The position numbers and the translations under genes were made by a program. Shown here in pieces: positions 8,705 to 20,798 of a stretch of 40,638 nt of DNA. Where the stretch lies: contig MSJI02000453.1 in the NCBI GenBank assembly GCA_001931905.2, positions 1 to 40,638 on the forward strand. The letters run 5' to 3'. Position 1 is the stretch's first letter, and the number at the start of each line of letters is the position of its first letter. The notes beneath the pieces were generated by a model. It did not search any database, had not been told where the DNA came from, and saw only the letters and a list, made by a program, of their open reading frames with translations. This DNA is from Cladosporium sp. IMV 00045. Taxonomy: Eukaryota > Ascomycota > Dothideomycetes > Cladosporiales > Cladosporiaceae.

Positions 8705-10974
8705 ATGGATAAGAAAAATGGGACGCTTACCGCTCAGCCACCAAAGATGGCAGCGTGCGACCAATGCCGGGTGCTGAAAGTCAAATGTACCAAGACAGGC
8801 AATGACATCGCATGTTCCAAGTGCGTTTGACGGAGCTCTAGTGGTCAGATCAAGAGAGCATGATGCTGATCACTCGCTGGCAGATGCTCCAAATCTGGGC
8901 GTGCATGTACGGTGAGCGAGCGAACAAAGCCCAGGCGACCTCAAGGAAGACAAGTGTGAGTCCCCCATTGTAGCCAGATATGCTCACTTATCAGCATACT
9001 GAAGCCTACCAGCCGTCTCAAGGACCTGGATGGGCGACTTCAGGGAATTTTAGACCAGCTCACGCAAAAGGACGACGCCAGCTCAACGCCCACAAGCTAC
9101 GAGGGCGGAACAACATCAAGCACTGCAGGGTCTCGCACGGCAAATTCACAGCGTTCCTGGGTTGAGGCTTCATCAGAGCCGTCGGAAGATATCCCCATAT
9201 CACGAGAGTCTCCTCAACGCAACAATGACTGTGTGTACATGACAGCTTCACCGGGTTGGATGGGCCGGCTTGCTCTGGATCACTTCCTTGTGGACCACCT
9301 ACTGGAGAAATATCGCGCAATGCAGTACTACTTTCCTTTTGTCGTCATTCAACCTCAGTGGACGGCAGTTTCTATGTTTCAGTCGCATCCATCTTTACTG
9401 CTGGCAGCCATTACTGCAGGTTCGACGTACTATCCCCGGTTACAACATGCATTAGCAGAAGAATTTCACGATCTCATCACCAACAAAGTTTTGACGGTAG
9501 AAGGGACTAACCTCGATCTTCTCGAGGGCATCCTTGTGCATCTTTCATGGTAAGACATCCATCTATAGGCTTTCTGTACCTCGCTAACGAACCACCAGGG
9601 CGCAATTTTATACGGTACCGAGAAGCCAACAGGCTTACAAGATCTTACATATCGCGGCTAGTATCCTGGCGAAACTCGGACTGAGCGATAGCGATAGCTC
9701 AGATCTTTTTTCCGAACCTGGCGGTGATGTTTTTGTCACAGAAGTCAGCACTGGCGCACAAGGTGCAATTCCTCCAGACATGCAGATCGAAGCTTCTCGT
9801 GCGTCTCTCGGGTGTTTCTACCTCTCAAGCATGTAAGTCAATCCAAGTATTGGAATCCATTCTACCGCGTCTAATCCATTTACTACTGCTTAGCATCTCA
9901 TCATCAAGTTTGAGGCCGAACCCCTTTCCGCTCAAGCCATGTGCGATTGAGCGTGCCCGTGCTGTAAGTCAGATGGCTGAGCATAAGTCTGACATGCTCG
10001 TATCACCTCTCCTAGAATACGAACGTCTTCATGAAGATCTGAAGGCAATGTATCGTAAAGAGTTAGACATTGCCTCCCAAGCAGGATTACCGACAGTTCT
10101 TTCGAATTTAACAGTCAGGCTAAGGCAATGGGAAACAACATTACCAGGCGAACATCGGCACCAGAGTACGTGCTTCGGCCTCGCTCTATCTCACCGCAAA
10201 CACTGCTGACCAAAGACAGAAGCCTTTTCACACAGGCTTTACTATGCAAAAATGATGATACATCAATTGGGTTTGCTCTTCCGTTTCCCGAACGAGCCGA
10301 GCCTCAAGCTCACTGAGTCTTGCCTCATGCCTGAGTTTCTGGTCGCCAACTTCATGATATGCGTTGATTCAGCCACACAATACCTCGATTCGTTTATATC
10401 ATTGAGCTCTAACGAGTACGAGCTTCTCCCCATGGATGAATGGGTCCGAATGACTATGACGCTTTTTGTGCTGTACAAGCTCTCGGTGGGCTCAAAGGAT
10501 CTACCTTTCTGGGATGTGGAAGAGTGTCGCCAACGAATCGACCTAGAGGCTTATCTGAACAAGATCATCAGCCGCCTCCGACGGTCGAAGCACGCAGAAA
10601 TGCTGGAAGATGAGTTTGACGATTTGTACCACGTCCTGCCAGAGTTGCTCGAAAGCGTCAAAGCCTCATACATCATGTCGAGAGACTGGCCCGGAAGCAT
10701 CACACCAGGCGCACGTGTTCATGTGGACATGTCAAAGCCCTTTCACCAAGCCAAGAATGAGGCTGATCACATCGGCGGTCTGCTTTCGAACATGGATAAG
10801 CGGACTAGATGTCCGGCGTTCAGGTTCTGGAACACCCAAGGCCTTCCGTCGCACGCTGACTCTGGGTGGCATGATGTGACACCAGCTGCAGCGTTGACTC
10901 CTGAAGAGCAAATGGCTAAGAACGAAAAGCTCTGGGGCGACTTGGTGTCAAGCCAGAGCGACAGACAGCCATAA
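8705..10974 (+). CDS. Zn2Cys6 transcription factor with fungal-specific middle region
   Basis: A nuclear regulator of 667 residues built from six exons: 8705-8820, 8884-8955, 8995-9549, 9599-9832, 9894-10165, 10220-10974. The binuclear zinc cluster has all six cysteines: Cys18, 21, 28, 37, 40 and 47, spaced C-x2-C-x6-C-x8-C-x2-C-x6-C. Intron 1 splits the cluster between the CSK and CSK halves, and splicing restores it exactly. A basic linker (KPRRPQGRQ) and a short leucine-heptad stretch (LKDLDGRLQGILDQL) follow, as in Gal4-type dimerisation. The rest resembles the fungal_trans middle homology region, including the SRASLGCFYLSS segment across introns 4/5. No downstream helper gene reveals its target. 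It sits 2.6 kb from dac1, so a role in amino-sugar or hydrolase control is possible but unproven. Confidence 0.85.
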
Positions 10975-11599
10975 GCTGTCAACCTCGCGGAGAGACCCAG
11001 CAATGGGATGTCTACATTCTGGTATTGGTATTGGTATGAGTACCATGACTTCTTCGAATCGTTGTTCAATGTAGTCGTCCGGAAATACCCTTGCAACCAA
11101 TCGTCGTCTTTTTTGATCATATCATCAGGTTGAGGATCTCTAAAGGCTAGGAAGTCAATGATTCAGTTCGATACTTTTGATTATTATCATTCATTTCCAC
11201 AGTGTAGACGAAAACTTAACTAGGTAAGTATTGCAACCATATCTTTTGAACACGGCACGCACGTTCCACAAGATCACGGCGCGGCGATCAACAATTGCTC
11301 CGACTGAGCTTCTTCGGGGCGGCACTCCAGAATTGCTCCGCTATCCAACCATCGGATCAGCTTTACTTCAGCGCCTCGCCATCTTATTACCGTATTGGTC
11401 GTCAAACGCATATGAATCATACACACCGGCAATAAAGCTGGTGCCTGGTTAGTACTATCCTAAGCATGTTTGCGCACGTTTCAAGAGGTCGCAAAGGTGT
11501 AAGAGTGGCATATATAAAGCGACTGATTTCCCAAGCTTCATTGTGAGTTGACAGCAGCAGCAGCATCCCTCTTGATAAACAGGCAAACACCCCAACATC
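10975..11599. other. Intergenic region before the DJ-1/PfpI gene
   Basis: No gene is supported. A short tandem (GGTATT, about three units) lies at 11021-11037. A TATATAA element is at 11511-11517. Confidence 0.4.
11511..11517 (+). promoter_or_regulatory. TATA box of the DJ-1/PfpI gene
   Basis: TATATAA lies 82 bases before the ATG at 11600, a fitting place for a core promoter with a short leader. Confidence 0.5.
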
Positions 11600-12393
11600 A
11601 TGCACGATCAGATCGACTTGAGGGCTCCTCACCGCCCGCTCCGGATTGGTGTCATCCTCCTGAACTCGTCAGTCTGCTCCGTTTCTTCTGACGTACAAAG
11701 TTAACCAATGTGCCAGAAAGACAGAGATCCTCGACGTCTCTCCCATCGACCTGCTAGCGTCATTGTCGAAAGAAAGTATCAAGTACCTTCCGGAATACCT
11801 CGTCACAGATAAGATGCACGAGCAAGCAATGGACGTCGAGATGCACTGGGTCACCGAGACTGGAGCGGATGGCAGACTGTCTGCCGGAGCCACCGTGAAG
11901 GCCACTGTAAGTTCAAAAGAATCCCGGAGCAATGATCCATCAGACTAACAACATCAAGCACTCTTACGAAACCTGTCCACCGCTGGACATCGCCCTCATG
12001 GGCGCGCACCAGATGACCTACACCCCGTCCGAGAGCGAGATCAAGTTCATCCAAAAGACCCACGAGCACTGCGCCGCCTTCCTCTTCGTCTGCGGCAGCT
12101 TCCTGGCAGGTCTTCAAGCCGGCTTGCTCGCGGGTAAAACGGCTACGGGTCCCCGTCCGATGCTCGGACATCTTAGTCAATCCAACCCGGAGGTCAACTG
12201 GGTTGAGAAGCGGTGGGCGCATGATGGCAAGATCTGGACCAGCGGCACTCTGCTCAATGGACTGGATATGATGAAGGCTTTCCTGGAGGCGACTTGGGAT
12301 TCGCAAGAGGATGACTTTGTCGGTATGTTGCTGCGGATGGGTGGGGTGCCGCATAGGGATGTGGACTATGCCGATGTTCCGTGGAAGATGTAG
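11600..12393 (+). CDS. DJ-1/PfpI family protein
   Basis: A 230-residue member of the class I glutamine amidotransferase-like (DJ-1/ThiJ/PfpI) superfamily. Exons are 11600-11667, 11717-11906 and 11959-12393; introns are 49 and 52 bases, the second with a GACTAAC branch. The fold shows as RIGVILLNS (first strand), EILDVSPIDLL, the LDIALMGAH strand, and the nucleophile elbow FVCGSF with Cys131, followed by AGLLAGKTATG, where related proteins have AGLLDGRRAT. The histidine after the elbow seen in AraC-type relatives is replaced, so catalysis cannot be predicted. Many fungal relatives are uncharacterised, and some are glyoxalase or isonitrile-hydratase-like. It has its own TATA box and no apparent operon partner. 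Confidence 0.85.
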
Positions 12394-12953
12394 GCGCGGC
12401 TTGGTGTTCAGACTGTCGCTTTTGGAGGGTAGGTGGAAGGGTTTGTGAGATTGTTCACCGCCTAGTAGCGTCAGCAATGGAGTACCGTTATACCAGGGAT
12501 TCTTGCCCGTTTCTTCCTGTTCAGTGTGTACATTTGTCGTATCTGGACTCTTCTTCGCCAGATAGAAGCTTTCGCCGCGATTGGGGTGGATTTCACAAGG
12601 ACACTGCTTTTCCGAATGGCTGCAGGGCCATAATTGGGATTGTGCGTATAAGGTAGAACCTTATGGCTATCCTTGGACTTAGACGATAATAAAGCGGATG
12701 ACCAAAGACCAAGGCCCCAAGACCCCAAGCAATGCCAGCAAAGTATATTTGCTTAGCTCTTACCTCACCACCTCACTCTATCTCGACGGCATCACGAACA
12801 AAGTAGAAAAAGCACGAATTTAGCAGCAAGGAGCTTTAGCAGACCATAGCTATCTGAAGCGATATCAAAAGCCACTCTCACAAACCCCAGGCGAGCCGCA
12901 TTCCTACGACAAGCCTCGGACCCAGTCTGCTCCGACCCTGCTGCGAGATGCAT
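12394..12953. other. Convergent 3' intergenic region
   Basis: This lies between the 3' end of the DJ-1 gene (+) and the 3' end of the transporter gene (-). Only short ORFs without recognisable motifs occur. Confidence 0.4.
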
Positions 12954-14942
12954 CTACATCTCTGATTTTTGCTGGCGCTCAACGTGTTCGACGGAAACAC
13001 CCATCTGGCCCTTTTCCTTTTCAGCCTCTATTGAGTATGCGTCGTCGGGGACGGGGATCGGTTTCCGGCCGCGGATGGAGTTCCAAACGGCCTTGCAGCA
13101 GGAGTTGGCGAAGAGGGCGTCCATTTCTTCAAGTGTGATGCCTACAATCGAAAGGGGTCAGTGGATGTCGTTGCTGTGAGGTGTTTATGAAAAGAGCTTA
13201 CCCTTGGTTTCAGGGACACAGAAGAAAGCCCAAATACCCATCGAGACGAGGATGGCGCTGAAGAAAAAGTATGCGCCGTAGCCCAAATCGGAGATCATGT
13301 ATGGCGTGGATCTAGCGATGATGAAAGAACCGAGCCAGGTGTCGGCCGTGGTCAAAGAGACACACAGCATGCGAATGTCAAGCGGGAAGATCTCCGACGC
13401 ATAAGTCCATGTGATACCTTGCCTGGAAAGTATTAGCATGGCAGTATTGACGTTTGGCAGGGAAAGTGTACATACCAAGTTGCGCAGATGATAAAAGCAT
13501 TGACGTAAACGGCAACCATGGCAAGGTAGCCCCATCCAGTACGGACGGTGTTACCAGCAGCCGCAGCGGCGACGGGGTCAGCGCGCATAACAAAGCCACC
13601 AATGTACCACATGGGAATGCATCCAAGAGCTGCACCCCATAGAAGACCCTTTCTGCGACCGACTTTCTCAACGACGTAGAATGTGAAGGTGCACATGCCG
13701 AGTGTCTTTGCGATTCCGTAGAAACCTGTAGAGAAGAGTTTGGTATCGGTACCAACGATTCCAAGACTCTCAAAAATGCGAGGGGCGTAGTAAGTCTGTC
13801 GTTATGTCAGTATCTTGTTCATGTCGCGAAGGCTCAGTAAACACATACGATAATGTTGACACCAGTGAAACTCTGCAAGAACATGAGTGCGAGACCGATA
13901 GCCATGCGGTTGCGTGTGCCCTTCTGGAAAAGCTTCAAAAATTGATCCTTCTTGGACATGTTCATCGTACTTCTTTCCTCGATCTGCTGGCGAATTTCAC
14001 CCATTTCACGCATGATGTAAGCGTGATCTCTCGGCAGCTTGCGAATGTCGCATAAGACGGATTCTGCGGCTTCGTATTTATCCTGACGAGCAAGCCAGCG
14101 AGGGCTTTCTGGGCAGATGAACAACATTCCCGTGGCAAGCAGAACGCCCGGGGCCAATTGGAGAGCCAGAGGGATGACCCATTGGGCGATACTGTTGACG
14201 GAGATGTGTTGGTTCGTGCCATAGTTGATCCAGAAGCCAAGCATACCACCACCTTGCGAGGCAATTTCGAAGATACCCACAAGACGGCCACCTGGAATGC
14301 GTCAGGCACGAACTCTAGCGCCATGTTCATCAAGTGATCTGATTGACTTACGAATAGATGGCGGCGCAGTCTCTGCGATGTAGACTGGAACAGTCAAAGA
14401 CGATGCGCCGATTCCCAAGCCGGCGATGGCTCTGCCGGCGTAGATAAGGTTGAGGTTTCCGCTAGCAGCAGTCATCAGAGTGCCACCAACCAGGAAAACC
14501 AAGGCGGACAAAATGATTGTCCACCTGCGACCCCATTTTTCGGCGATTGGGAAGGTGCACAGAGCACCGAAGAAACATCCAGCCTGGTACTGTCAGCGTT
14601 GAAAGCGAATGAAATGTTGAAGATTCAAGTACCTGAAAGGTCGAAACAATGTTTCCCTGGATGGTATCACGGGTAGTGGAAGGAACTCCGTCCAGGCCGA
14701 AATCACGGCGGAAGGAGTCCAAAGCCATCGTTCCTCCGATGACAGCAGTGTCGTAACCCACTGGGAAAACAAAAAGGTCAATACTACATCGAGCCACAAC
14801 CGATCGCTGTTTACTTACTAGCAAGGGCAGACATCGAGGCCACTAGGGCCACCCTGTGGATACGAGCATTGCGAACCTCGGGGGGATCGAGAGTGCCTGT
14901 TGCATGAGTGTTGAACTTCTCAGTGAAAGATTTCCAACCCAT
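12954..14942 (-). CDS. MFS sugar porter (hexose/quinate permease type)
   Basis: A plasma-membrane proton symporter of the sugar porter family, 551 residues. Seven exons on the minus strand: 14942-14819, 14760-14633, 14583-14352, 14291-13849, 13795-13476, 13422-13202, 13141-12954; all introns are 49-60 bases. Family signatures in order: GYDTAVIGGTMALDSF in helix 1, EKWGRRWTI in loop 2-3, GRAIAGLGIGA, PVYIAETAPPSIRGRLVG, PESPRWLARQDKYEAA, then after the central loop LQSFTGVNIITYYAPRIF (helix 7), EKVGRRKG, the WTYASEIFPLDIR segment and PETKGITLEEMDALF at the C-terminal end. The FGYD-like start and the QGGGMLGFWINYG segment recall fungal quinate or hexose permeases; substrate cannot be decided by eye. 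Transcribed divergently from the ENA ATPase across 1.7 kb. Confidence 0.9.
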
Positions 14943-16645
14943 AAGTAGGTGTTCCTAAAGGAAGACTTGGTCTTGATTGAAGATGATTTTTTGATTGTTT
15001 GTTTGTTCGAAAAACGTTTGCCAAAGATCAGCGATACGATTTGAAAGGCCAACTGTTGAGAGGAGTGAGGCTCTTAATATAGGGTTTTGCTGACCTACCT
15101 TGTGTAGCATCGCAGATACCTTTCTTCCTGACCTTTCACTGCAACCTTCAGGAATGTTTCCCCGCTCTACCCCGTGGGGATCTTCGCGTGGGTTTGCATA
15201 CCACAACGGCTCAAAGTGTCCAATAGGAAGAAAGGTATAGAAACGCATGACTAGAGAGGTCTAGGTCACAAGAGTACATGTGGATTACATGCGCCCGCCG
15301 AGACACTCAATGACTGGGCGAGGATTCCACGGATGCAGGCGTCCAGTAGGTGTGTCAGAAAAGGCTCAATAATAGCTGTTGAGAGGATCTCGAGAGGTTG
15401 GCAAGCTAGCCTGTTGTGTTCATGGCTGCCGGTACATCACTTAGCGAGAAAGGTGAACCATTTCCAAAGAAGTAATGAGAGTGCAGGCGAGCGGTAGATC
15501 AGTAACTAAGTGTGAGCTGGGTCTGGTAGCTTGCATTTCCGCTTCTTCAGTTGTTTGAACCTCAACGCTCCGTGTGAAGATTATCTCGCATTCCTTGTCA
15601 CTTTGAGATCTGAAGACGATGGTCTAGGGAAACGCAAGACAATACCATCGGCCATCTTCCACATGGACGTCTCGACAAGCACGGTGTAAGCCGTACCAAG
15701 AAGGCCGTTGAAGGCGCCGAGGTATGCGTGCCTACTCACGTGGATACCTAGACACACGCGAGGTATACAACTTATCCGGCGCAGGAAAAAAAAGTGGAAA
15801 ACGATAGTCGGAGTCCGGAGAAAGTGCTGCGGGGGAGCGTGGAGATGCCGGGGTAGTGGAATTCTGGGTTTTTCTGGGTCAAGATGCCACAGCAATATCT
15901 GACAGAGTGGAGTTGGATGTAAGTGAGAAGGTCGAGGCTTCGCTGTCAATTGGACGTGGCGCGCTTGGGAGCCCGCGGCTTGTTGCTTTGCTTGGCGTGG
16001 CTTTCACCAAACGTTCAACGTCGAAGTCAGCAAACGCACACACGACCACATTGCACCACCACAAACGGCTACTTTCAACCCCAGATTCCCATCCTCAAAG
16101 GCTATCTCAGCCTCGTTGTCGCCCTGTAAGGATGAAGGCGGCGCAGTCGTTGCATCTCGGTCATGGGCTGTATCTTGCATCCCGCGTGCGGTGGCAATCT
16201 GGGTTTCAAGCTCGTCATTAGTTCCTCTCGGCGCCCAGCAATAAGCGACTGTTTCTCAACCCGCCATCTCTGGACAATAGAGACTCCATATGAAGCCTCG
16301 AGAAGACGATAGGCCATCTTGCTTGGTATGGACGACGCCGCTGCTCGGTCGATGTCCGTGATGGACGGTATGCATCTTTTCGTTGCATCTGTAGTGGGGA
16401 GCTATCCGTGATATCAACTTGAATCGTGCTGCATGCATCGTGGCAGTGCTCTTGGTATTTTGCTCGGCGCCAGAAGCTCCCCGTCTGATCGTCATCACCT
16501 TGCGTATACCCATCCGCCTGGTGTTTAAGAGGCGCCTCTCGTTGCACCCTCCCCGACATTTCGGATCATCCAACGTTCGCTGTACCTGCGTACCTCATCC
16601 TGCAAATCTCAAGTCCAATACTTTTCTGAAACCCCTTCTACGTCG
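14943..16645. promoter_or_regulatory. 1.7-kb divergent promoter region, transporter/ENA
   Basis: It separates the two divergent membrane-transport genes. No gene is convincingly supported. A 122-codon minus-strand ORF (15581-15949) ends in a segment with protein-like look but no family. One CTTGGC (complement of the PacC core GCCARG) is at 15991-15996. A single hexamer is weak evidence, although alkaline pH control of ENA genes is well known in fungi. Confidence 0.35.
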
Positions 16646-19600
16646 ATGGTTATTACCTCCGTTCCTTCTCATGGCAACGATGCTATCCCGCCGTCCGACC
16701 CGGCACCTCCAGTAGAGGACGAACCCCCTATATGTGGTTCAACAGAAAAGTCCAAAGATGAATCGGTGACTACCATCGAAGAGCGTACCGGTGACGATAT
16801 CACCGAGTACGCTCACACAGTTGATGTCAAGCACCTTGCGGATCACCTCCAGGTCAACCTCAAGTCAGTCTGCTCCAATCTTGTTCTCGACTTCTTACTG
16901 ACTATCGCCTAGGAATGGTCTAGGAGGTGACGAGGCGGCAGCACGTCTTGCCGCCAATGGCCCCAATCGCCTCAAAGATGGCAAGAAGGTCTCCGTGTTC
17001 GAGATTCTCCTGAGGCAGGTTTCGAACAGTCTGACGTTCGTCCTTGCTATCGTCATGATACTGTCCTTCTCTCTGGGTGACTGGATTGAGGGAGCTGTTG
17101 TCGCGGCTGTCGTTCTCGTCAACATCGTCGTCGGGTGAGCAGCGTCATGTCCATGTACACAAGCGTCACAAATCACTGACGCACAATAGTTTCGTGCAAG
17201 ACTTCAAGGCGGAGCAAAGCGTGCTTTCCTTGCAAGTCCTGTCAAGCCCAGAGTGCAATGTCATCCGCGGATCGATCATCCAGACCGTTCGAGCAGAGTC
17301 TCTTGTCGTTGGTGATATCGTACAACTCTCCACGGGTGACATTGTGCCCGCTGACCTTCGACTCATTGAATCTCTCAATCTTTCTACTGATGAGGCTTTG
17401 CTCACGGGCGAGTCGCTGCCTAGCTCTAAACATGCCGAGGTCGTTCTCCCCCTGAGCAAGGCTGATATCGCGATCGGAGATCGTGTCAACATGGCGTACT
17501 CTGCATCAATTGTTGCACGCGGTCGCGGTCTTGGTGTGGTTACCGCCACTGGTATGTCAACTGAGGTTGGCAAGATTGCCACCCTTTTGCAAGCCAAGAA
17601 AGAGACGAAAAGCTCATCTCCTTTCATCGTGCGCGCTGCTAAGCGTGTTTGGTACGGAATCAAGTCTGCTCTGGGTCTGATCGGCAGTCCTCTGCAAGTC
17701 TCCCTCAGTAAATTTGCCCTCCTCCTATTCGCCCTGGCTATCCTCCTCGCGGTCATCGTATTCTCGACCGCATTGTGGGATGTCTCCGATGAAGTCCTCA
17801 TTTACGGTCTCTGTGTGGCTATTGCAGTCATTCCAGAATCTCTCATCGCTGTTCTCACGCTCACTATCGCCGTCGGCACTCAGACCATGGCCAAGAGCAA
17901 CATCATCGTGAGGAGACTATCTTCCCTGGAAGCTATTGGGGGTGCGACCAACATTTGCTCAGACAAGACTGGTACTTTGACACTTGGAAAGATGATCCTC
18001 AAAAGATCCATCATTGCCGGTGGAGGCAACATCCGTATCCACGACACTTCGGATCCCTTCAACCCCCACAGTGGAACTGTAGAGTCAACCGTCTCGACAG
18101 AGGAAGGCCAACGAAGCGCTGAATTTTCCAAACTACTGGAGATTGCTTCGTTGTGTAACTTGGCCGAAGTGTCATCCGCGGGTGTTACCAACGAGTCCTC
18201 TTCCACACTCCCCACTCAAAGCGCCTGGAGCGCTATGGGCGAACCGACCGAGATCGCTCTTCAAGTCTTCGCGACCAGATTCCAACATGGCAAGCCACAA
18301 GCTCTTGCCAAGTCTGGGCGCAAGCTTCTCACGGAATTCCCGTTCGACTCCACTATCAAAAGAATGGCGGTCGCGTATACTGGCCCTACTGGAACAGCCG
18401 ATGTCTTCGTCAAGGGAGCCACAGAGGCGCTCTTGCCACTTCTGGCATGCTCGGAATCGACCAGGCGTGACATTCTCGCCGAAGCAGAAGCCATGGCAAT
18501 GAAAGGTCTCCGTGTTCTCTGCCTGGCCAGCAAGTCTGTTGACTCTGATATCGATCTTACAGAGCGCTCAAACGCCGAGCGTGATCTCAAATACGCCGGA
18601 CTGGTTGGTATCTACGACCCTCCTAGGGCTGAGACTGCAGAGGCAGTCCGCACCTGCCAGTCCGCTGGCATCAAAGTGCATATGCTCACTGGTGACCACA
18701 TTGGCACCGCATCTGCCATCGCAGCCGAGGTTGGAATTACCAAGGGCATCAAAGCCGGTCGCGGAGTCGTCATGGCTGGTGGTGACTTCGACAAGCTCTC
18801 TGAGGCTGAAATCGACGCACTCCCAGAACTTCCCCTTGTCCTTGCCCGCTGCTCCCCGACTACAAAGGTCCGCATGGTCCAGGCTCTGCACCGTCGTAAG
18901 GCCTTCGCCATCATGACTGGTGATGGTATCAACGACTCTCCCGCCCTTAAGCTTGCCGATATTGGTATTGCTATGGGTATCAACGGCAGCGATGTCGCCA
19001 AACAAGCCGCTGACATGGTTCTGGCTGACGACAACTTTGCTTCCATCGTTCGCGCCATCAAGGAAGGCAGACGTCTGTTCGACAACATCCAGAAGTTCTT
19101 GCTCCACTTGTTGGCATCAAACATCGCTCAGGTCGTTCTCCTTATGGTCGGTCTTGCCTTCAAAGACGCCGAAGGAAACTCTATCTTCCCCATGTCGCCG
19201 CTTGAAATTCTCTGGGTCAACCTAGTCACGTCCGCACCCATCGCTCTCGGCCTCGGCCTCGAGCCTGCAGTTCCAGACATCATGAACCGCCCACCGCACC
19301 CTCTGAAGGTCGGAGTGTTCACTTGGGAACTCATCGCCGACAAGATGGTTTACGGCTGCTCCATCGGCGCTCTCTGCCTGGCAGCTTTCACCATCGTCAT
19401 CTACGCCGTCAACGGCGGTAACCTCGGTCAGCACTGCAACGAAGAATTCAACGCATCATGCGAAGCCGTTTTCCGCGCCCGCTCCACGGTCTTCGGCGTG
19501 ATTACATTCGGCCTCCTCGTCCTCGCATGGGAGGTGATCGACTTCCGAACGTCGCTCTTCAGCATCCGCCTCCCGGGCCGCGACTACACCAAAACCTCCA

Positions 19601-19896
19601 GCAGGTTCTTTTCCGTCGGCCCCACGCTCTACCACAACACCTTCCTGTTCTGGTCGTGCATCGCAGGCTTCGTCATCATCTTCCCGCTCATCTACATCCC
19701 CGAGCTGAACCTCAAGGTCTTCGACCACCTGCCCATCAGCTGGGAGTGGGGCCTCGTCATCGCTTGTATCGTCGTCCAGGTCCTCATCATCGAGGCCTGG
19801 AAATGGGCCAAGCGCGGCAAGTTGGGAGCGAAGCTTGCTGTGAAGAACCCGGACGTGCGCGAGCCCAGTGCCGTGCACATGACCGTTCCGGTCTAA
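16646..19896 (+). CDS. ENA1: ENA-type (type IID) Na+/K+/Li+ P-type ATPase
   Basis: An alkali-cation efflux pump for salt and high-pH tolerance, at the plasma membrane or endomembranes. Exons 16646-16863, 16913-17134 and 17190-19896 give 1048 residues. The second intron is needed to join NIVVG to FVQDFKAEQSV. Landmarks: LLTGES with TGES at 219-222 (actuator), IPESL in helix 4, CSDKTGTLT with the phosphorylated Asp405, FPFDSTIKRM and KGATE (nucleotide-binding), the hinge GDGINDSPAL at 724-733, and LGLEPAVPDIMNRPP before helix 7. DTSDPFNPHSG after the DKTG motif and the overall length are typical of fungal ENA pumps and unlike PMR1/PMC1 calcium pumps. All catalytic motifs are intact. Several ENA paralogues usually exist per genome, so the symbol marks the family. 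Confidence 0.9.
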
Positions 19897-19986
19897 AGGC
19901 CAATTAGCGGGCAACTTGCTCTGTGAAAGCAAGCAAGCAAAAGGGCAACTCTAAAATAGTGGCCCTATCGCCCGTCCGCACACGAA

Positions 19987-20026
19987 GACCAGGAGTCCAA
20001 CGTTCAACACCAGGCGCTGGTCCAAC
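19987..20026 (+). repeat. 40-base direct repeat, copy 1
   Basis: This copy is about 90% identical to 20168-20208. Each copy starts GACCAGGAGTCC and contains CGTTCAACACCAGGC followed by an inverted CTGGT, so ACCAG/CTGGT can pair as a small stem. Copy 1 lies 90 bases beyond the ENA stop codon and could be part of its 3' untranslated region. Confidence 0.6.
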
Positions 20027-20167
20027 GAGTTTTTCTTTTCTGCAACCTGACGATTCAACAGTCAGTATCGGCGTTCTGCGATTGATTTTTTGGGGCCTCT
20101 TCCGCAAAAGAGCATTACTCTTCACTAAGGCCCAAGAGCCTCACAAACAACACACACACACACAAAG

Positions 20168-20208
20168 GACCAGGAGTCCTTCGTTCAACACCAGGCTGCT
20201 GGTCGAAC
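20168..20208 (+). repeat. 40-base direct repeat, copy 2
   Basis: This is the second copy, 181 bases after the first, with one inserted base in the small loop and a few substitutions. The ACCAG/CTGGT inverted arms are kept while the loop changes from three to four bases, which hints at structure rather than chance. Confidence 0.6.
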
Positions 20209-20798
20209 AAGAAATCTCTCTTACGAAAACGAGCCGCAATTTTCAAGGCGGCTTCTGTCTGGCGCTTCAACACGCACGTCCTGGGGACTGGCGTTTTTCG
20301 CATTCCGTCTTGAGAAATCCTGCATGCAAGTCTCGGCCTCAGAAGCCTTGAGACGGCAGCAGATCTGTATATACGCTCGTTTGAATCAAGAAATATATGA
20401 TCTTGGTACAGCCCTTACATCCCACGCCGCCTGATGTTCATTCTTCATCGCCATACTTGAAAGTCGAAACCGTAGTCTACATCAAGGCATATAGATCTTT
20501 GCGAGGCAGATCACATGTACCTGCTGTACTACACCATTTAGTCGGGTAGTTTGGGGAATTAGTCGTATGTGCCGTCATTACAAGACTGACATGGGAAGAT
20601 TGGATATGACTGGAGTTATTGGAGGTAATTTGGAAACGTATATAAGAAAAAAGTAACGCAATGAACTATTCACTTCCAAAGTGGTATCGAACTAGAAAAG
20701 GAAAACAAACCAATGAGAAACAATCCGTAGGTGGCTGAAATGAGAAGAAAAGAAAAGAAAAAGTCATCATAAAAGAGCTCGCTCCCTTCAAAAGTCTC

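Larger units (their letters stand above)
19897..20798. other. Convergent 3' region with direct repeat and CA tract
   Basis: No gene is supported between the ENA gene (+) and the NACHT gene (-). It holds a 40-base imperfect direct repeat (19987-20026 and 20168-20208) and a short CA microsatellite near 20149-20164. A-rich runs near 20640-20765 fit the 3' untranslated end of the minus-strand gene. Confidence 0.45.

Noticed and set aside
12954..14942. The sugar porter as the cluster's GlcNAc transporter
   Set aside because: Fungal GlcNAc transporters (NGT1) belong to a different MFS family; this protein has all sugar-porter signatures and lies 7 kb away behind unrelated genes.
19456..19932. Antisense and alternative frames over the 3' end of the ENA gene (158 and 149 codons)
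   Set aside because: They are shadows of the GC-rich third positions of the ENA coding frame.
20149..20164. CA tract as a structured element
   Set aside because: It is an ordinary short microsatellite.
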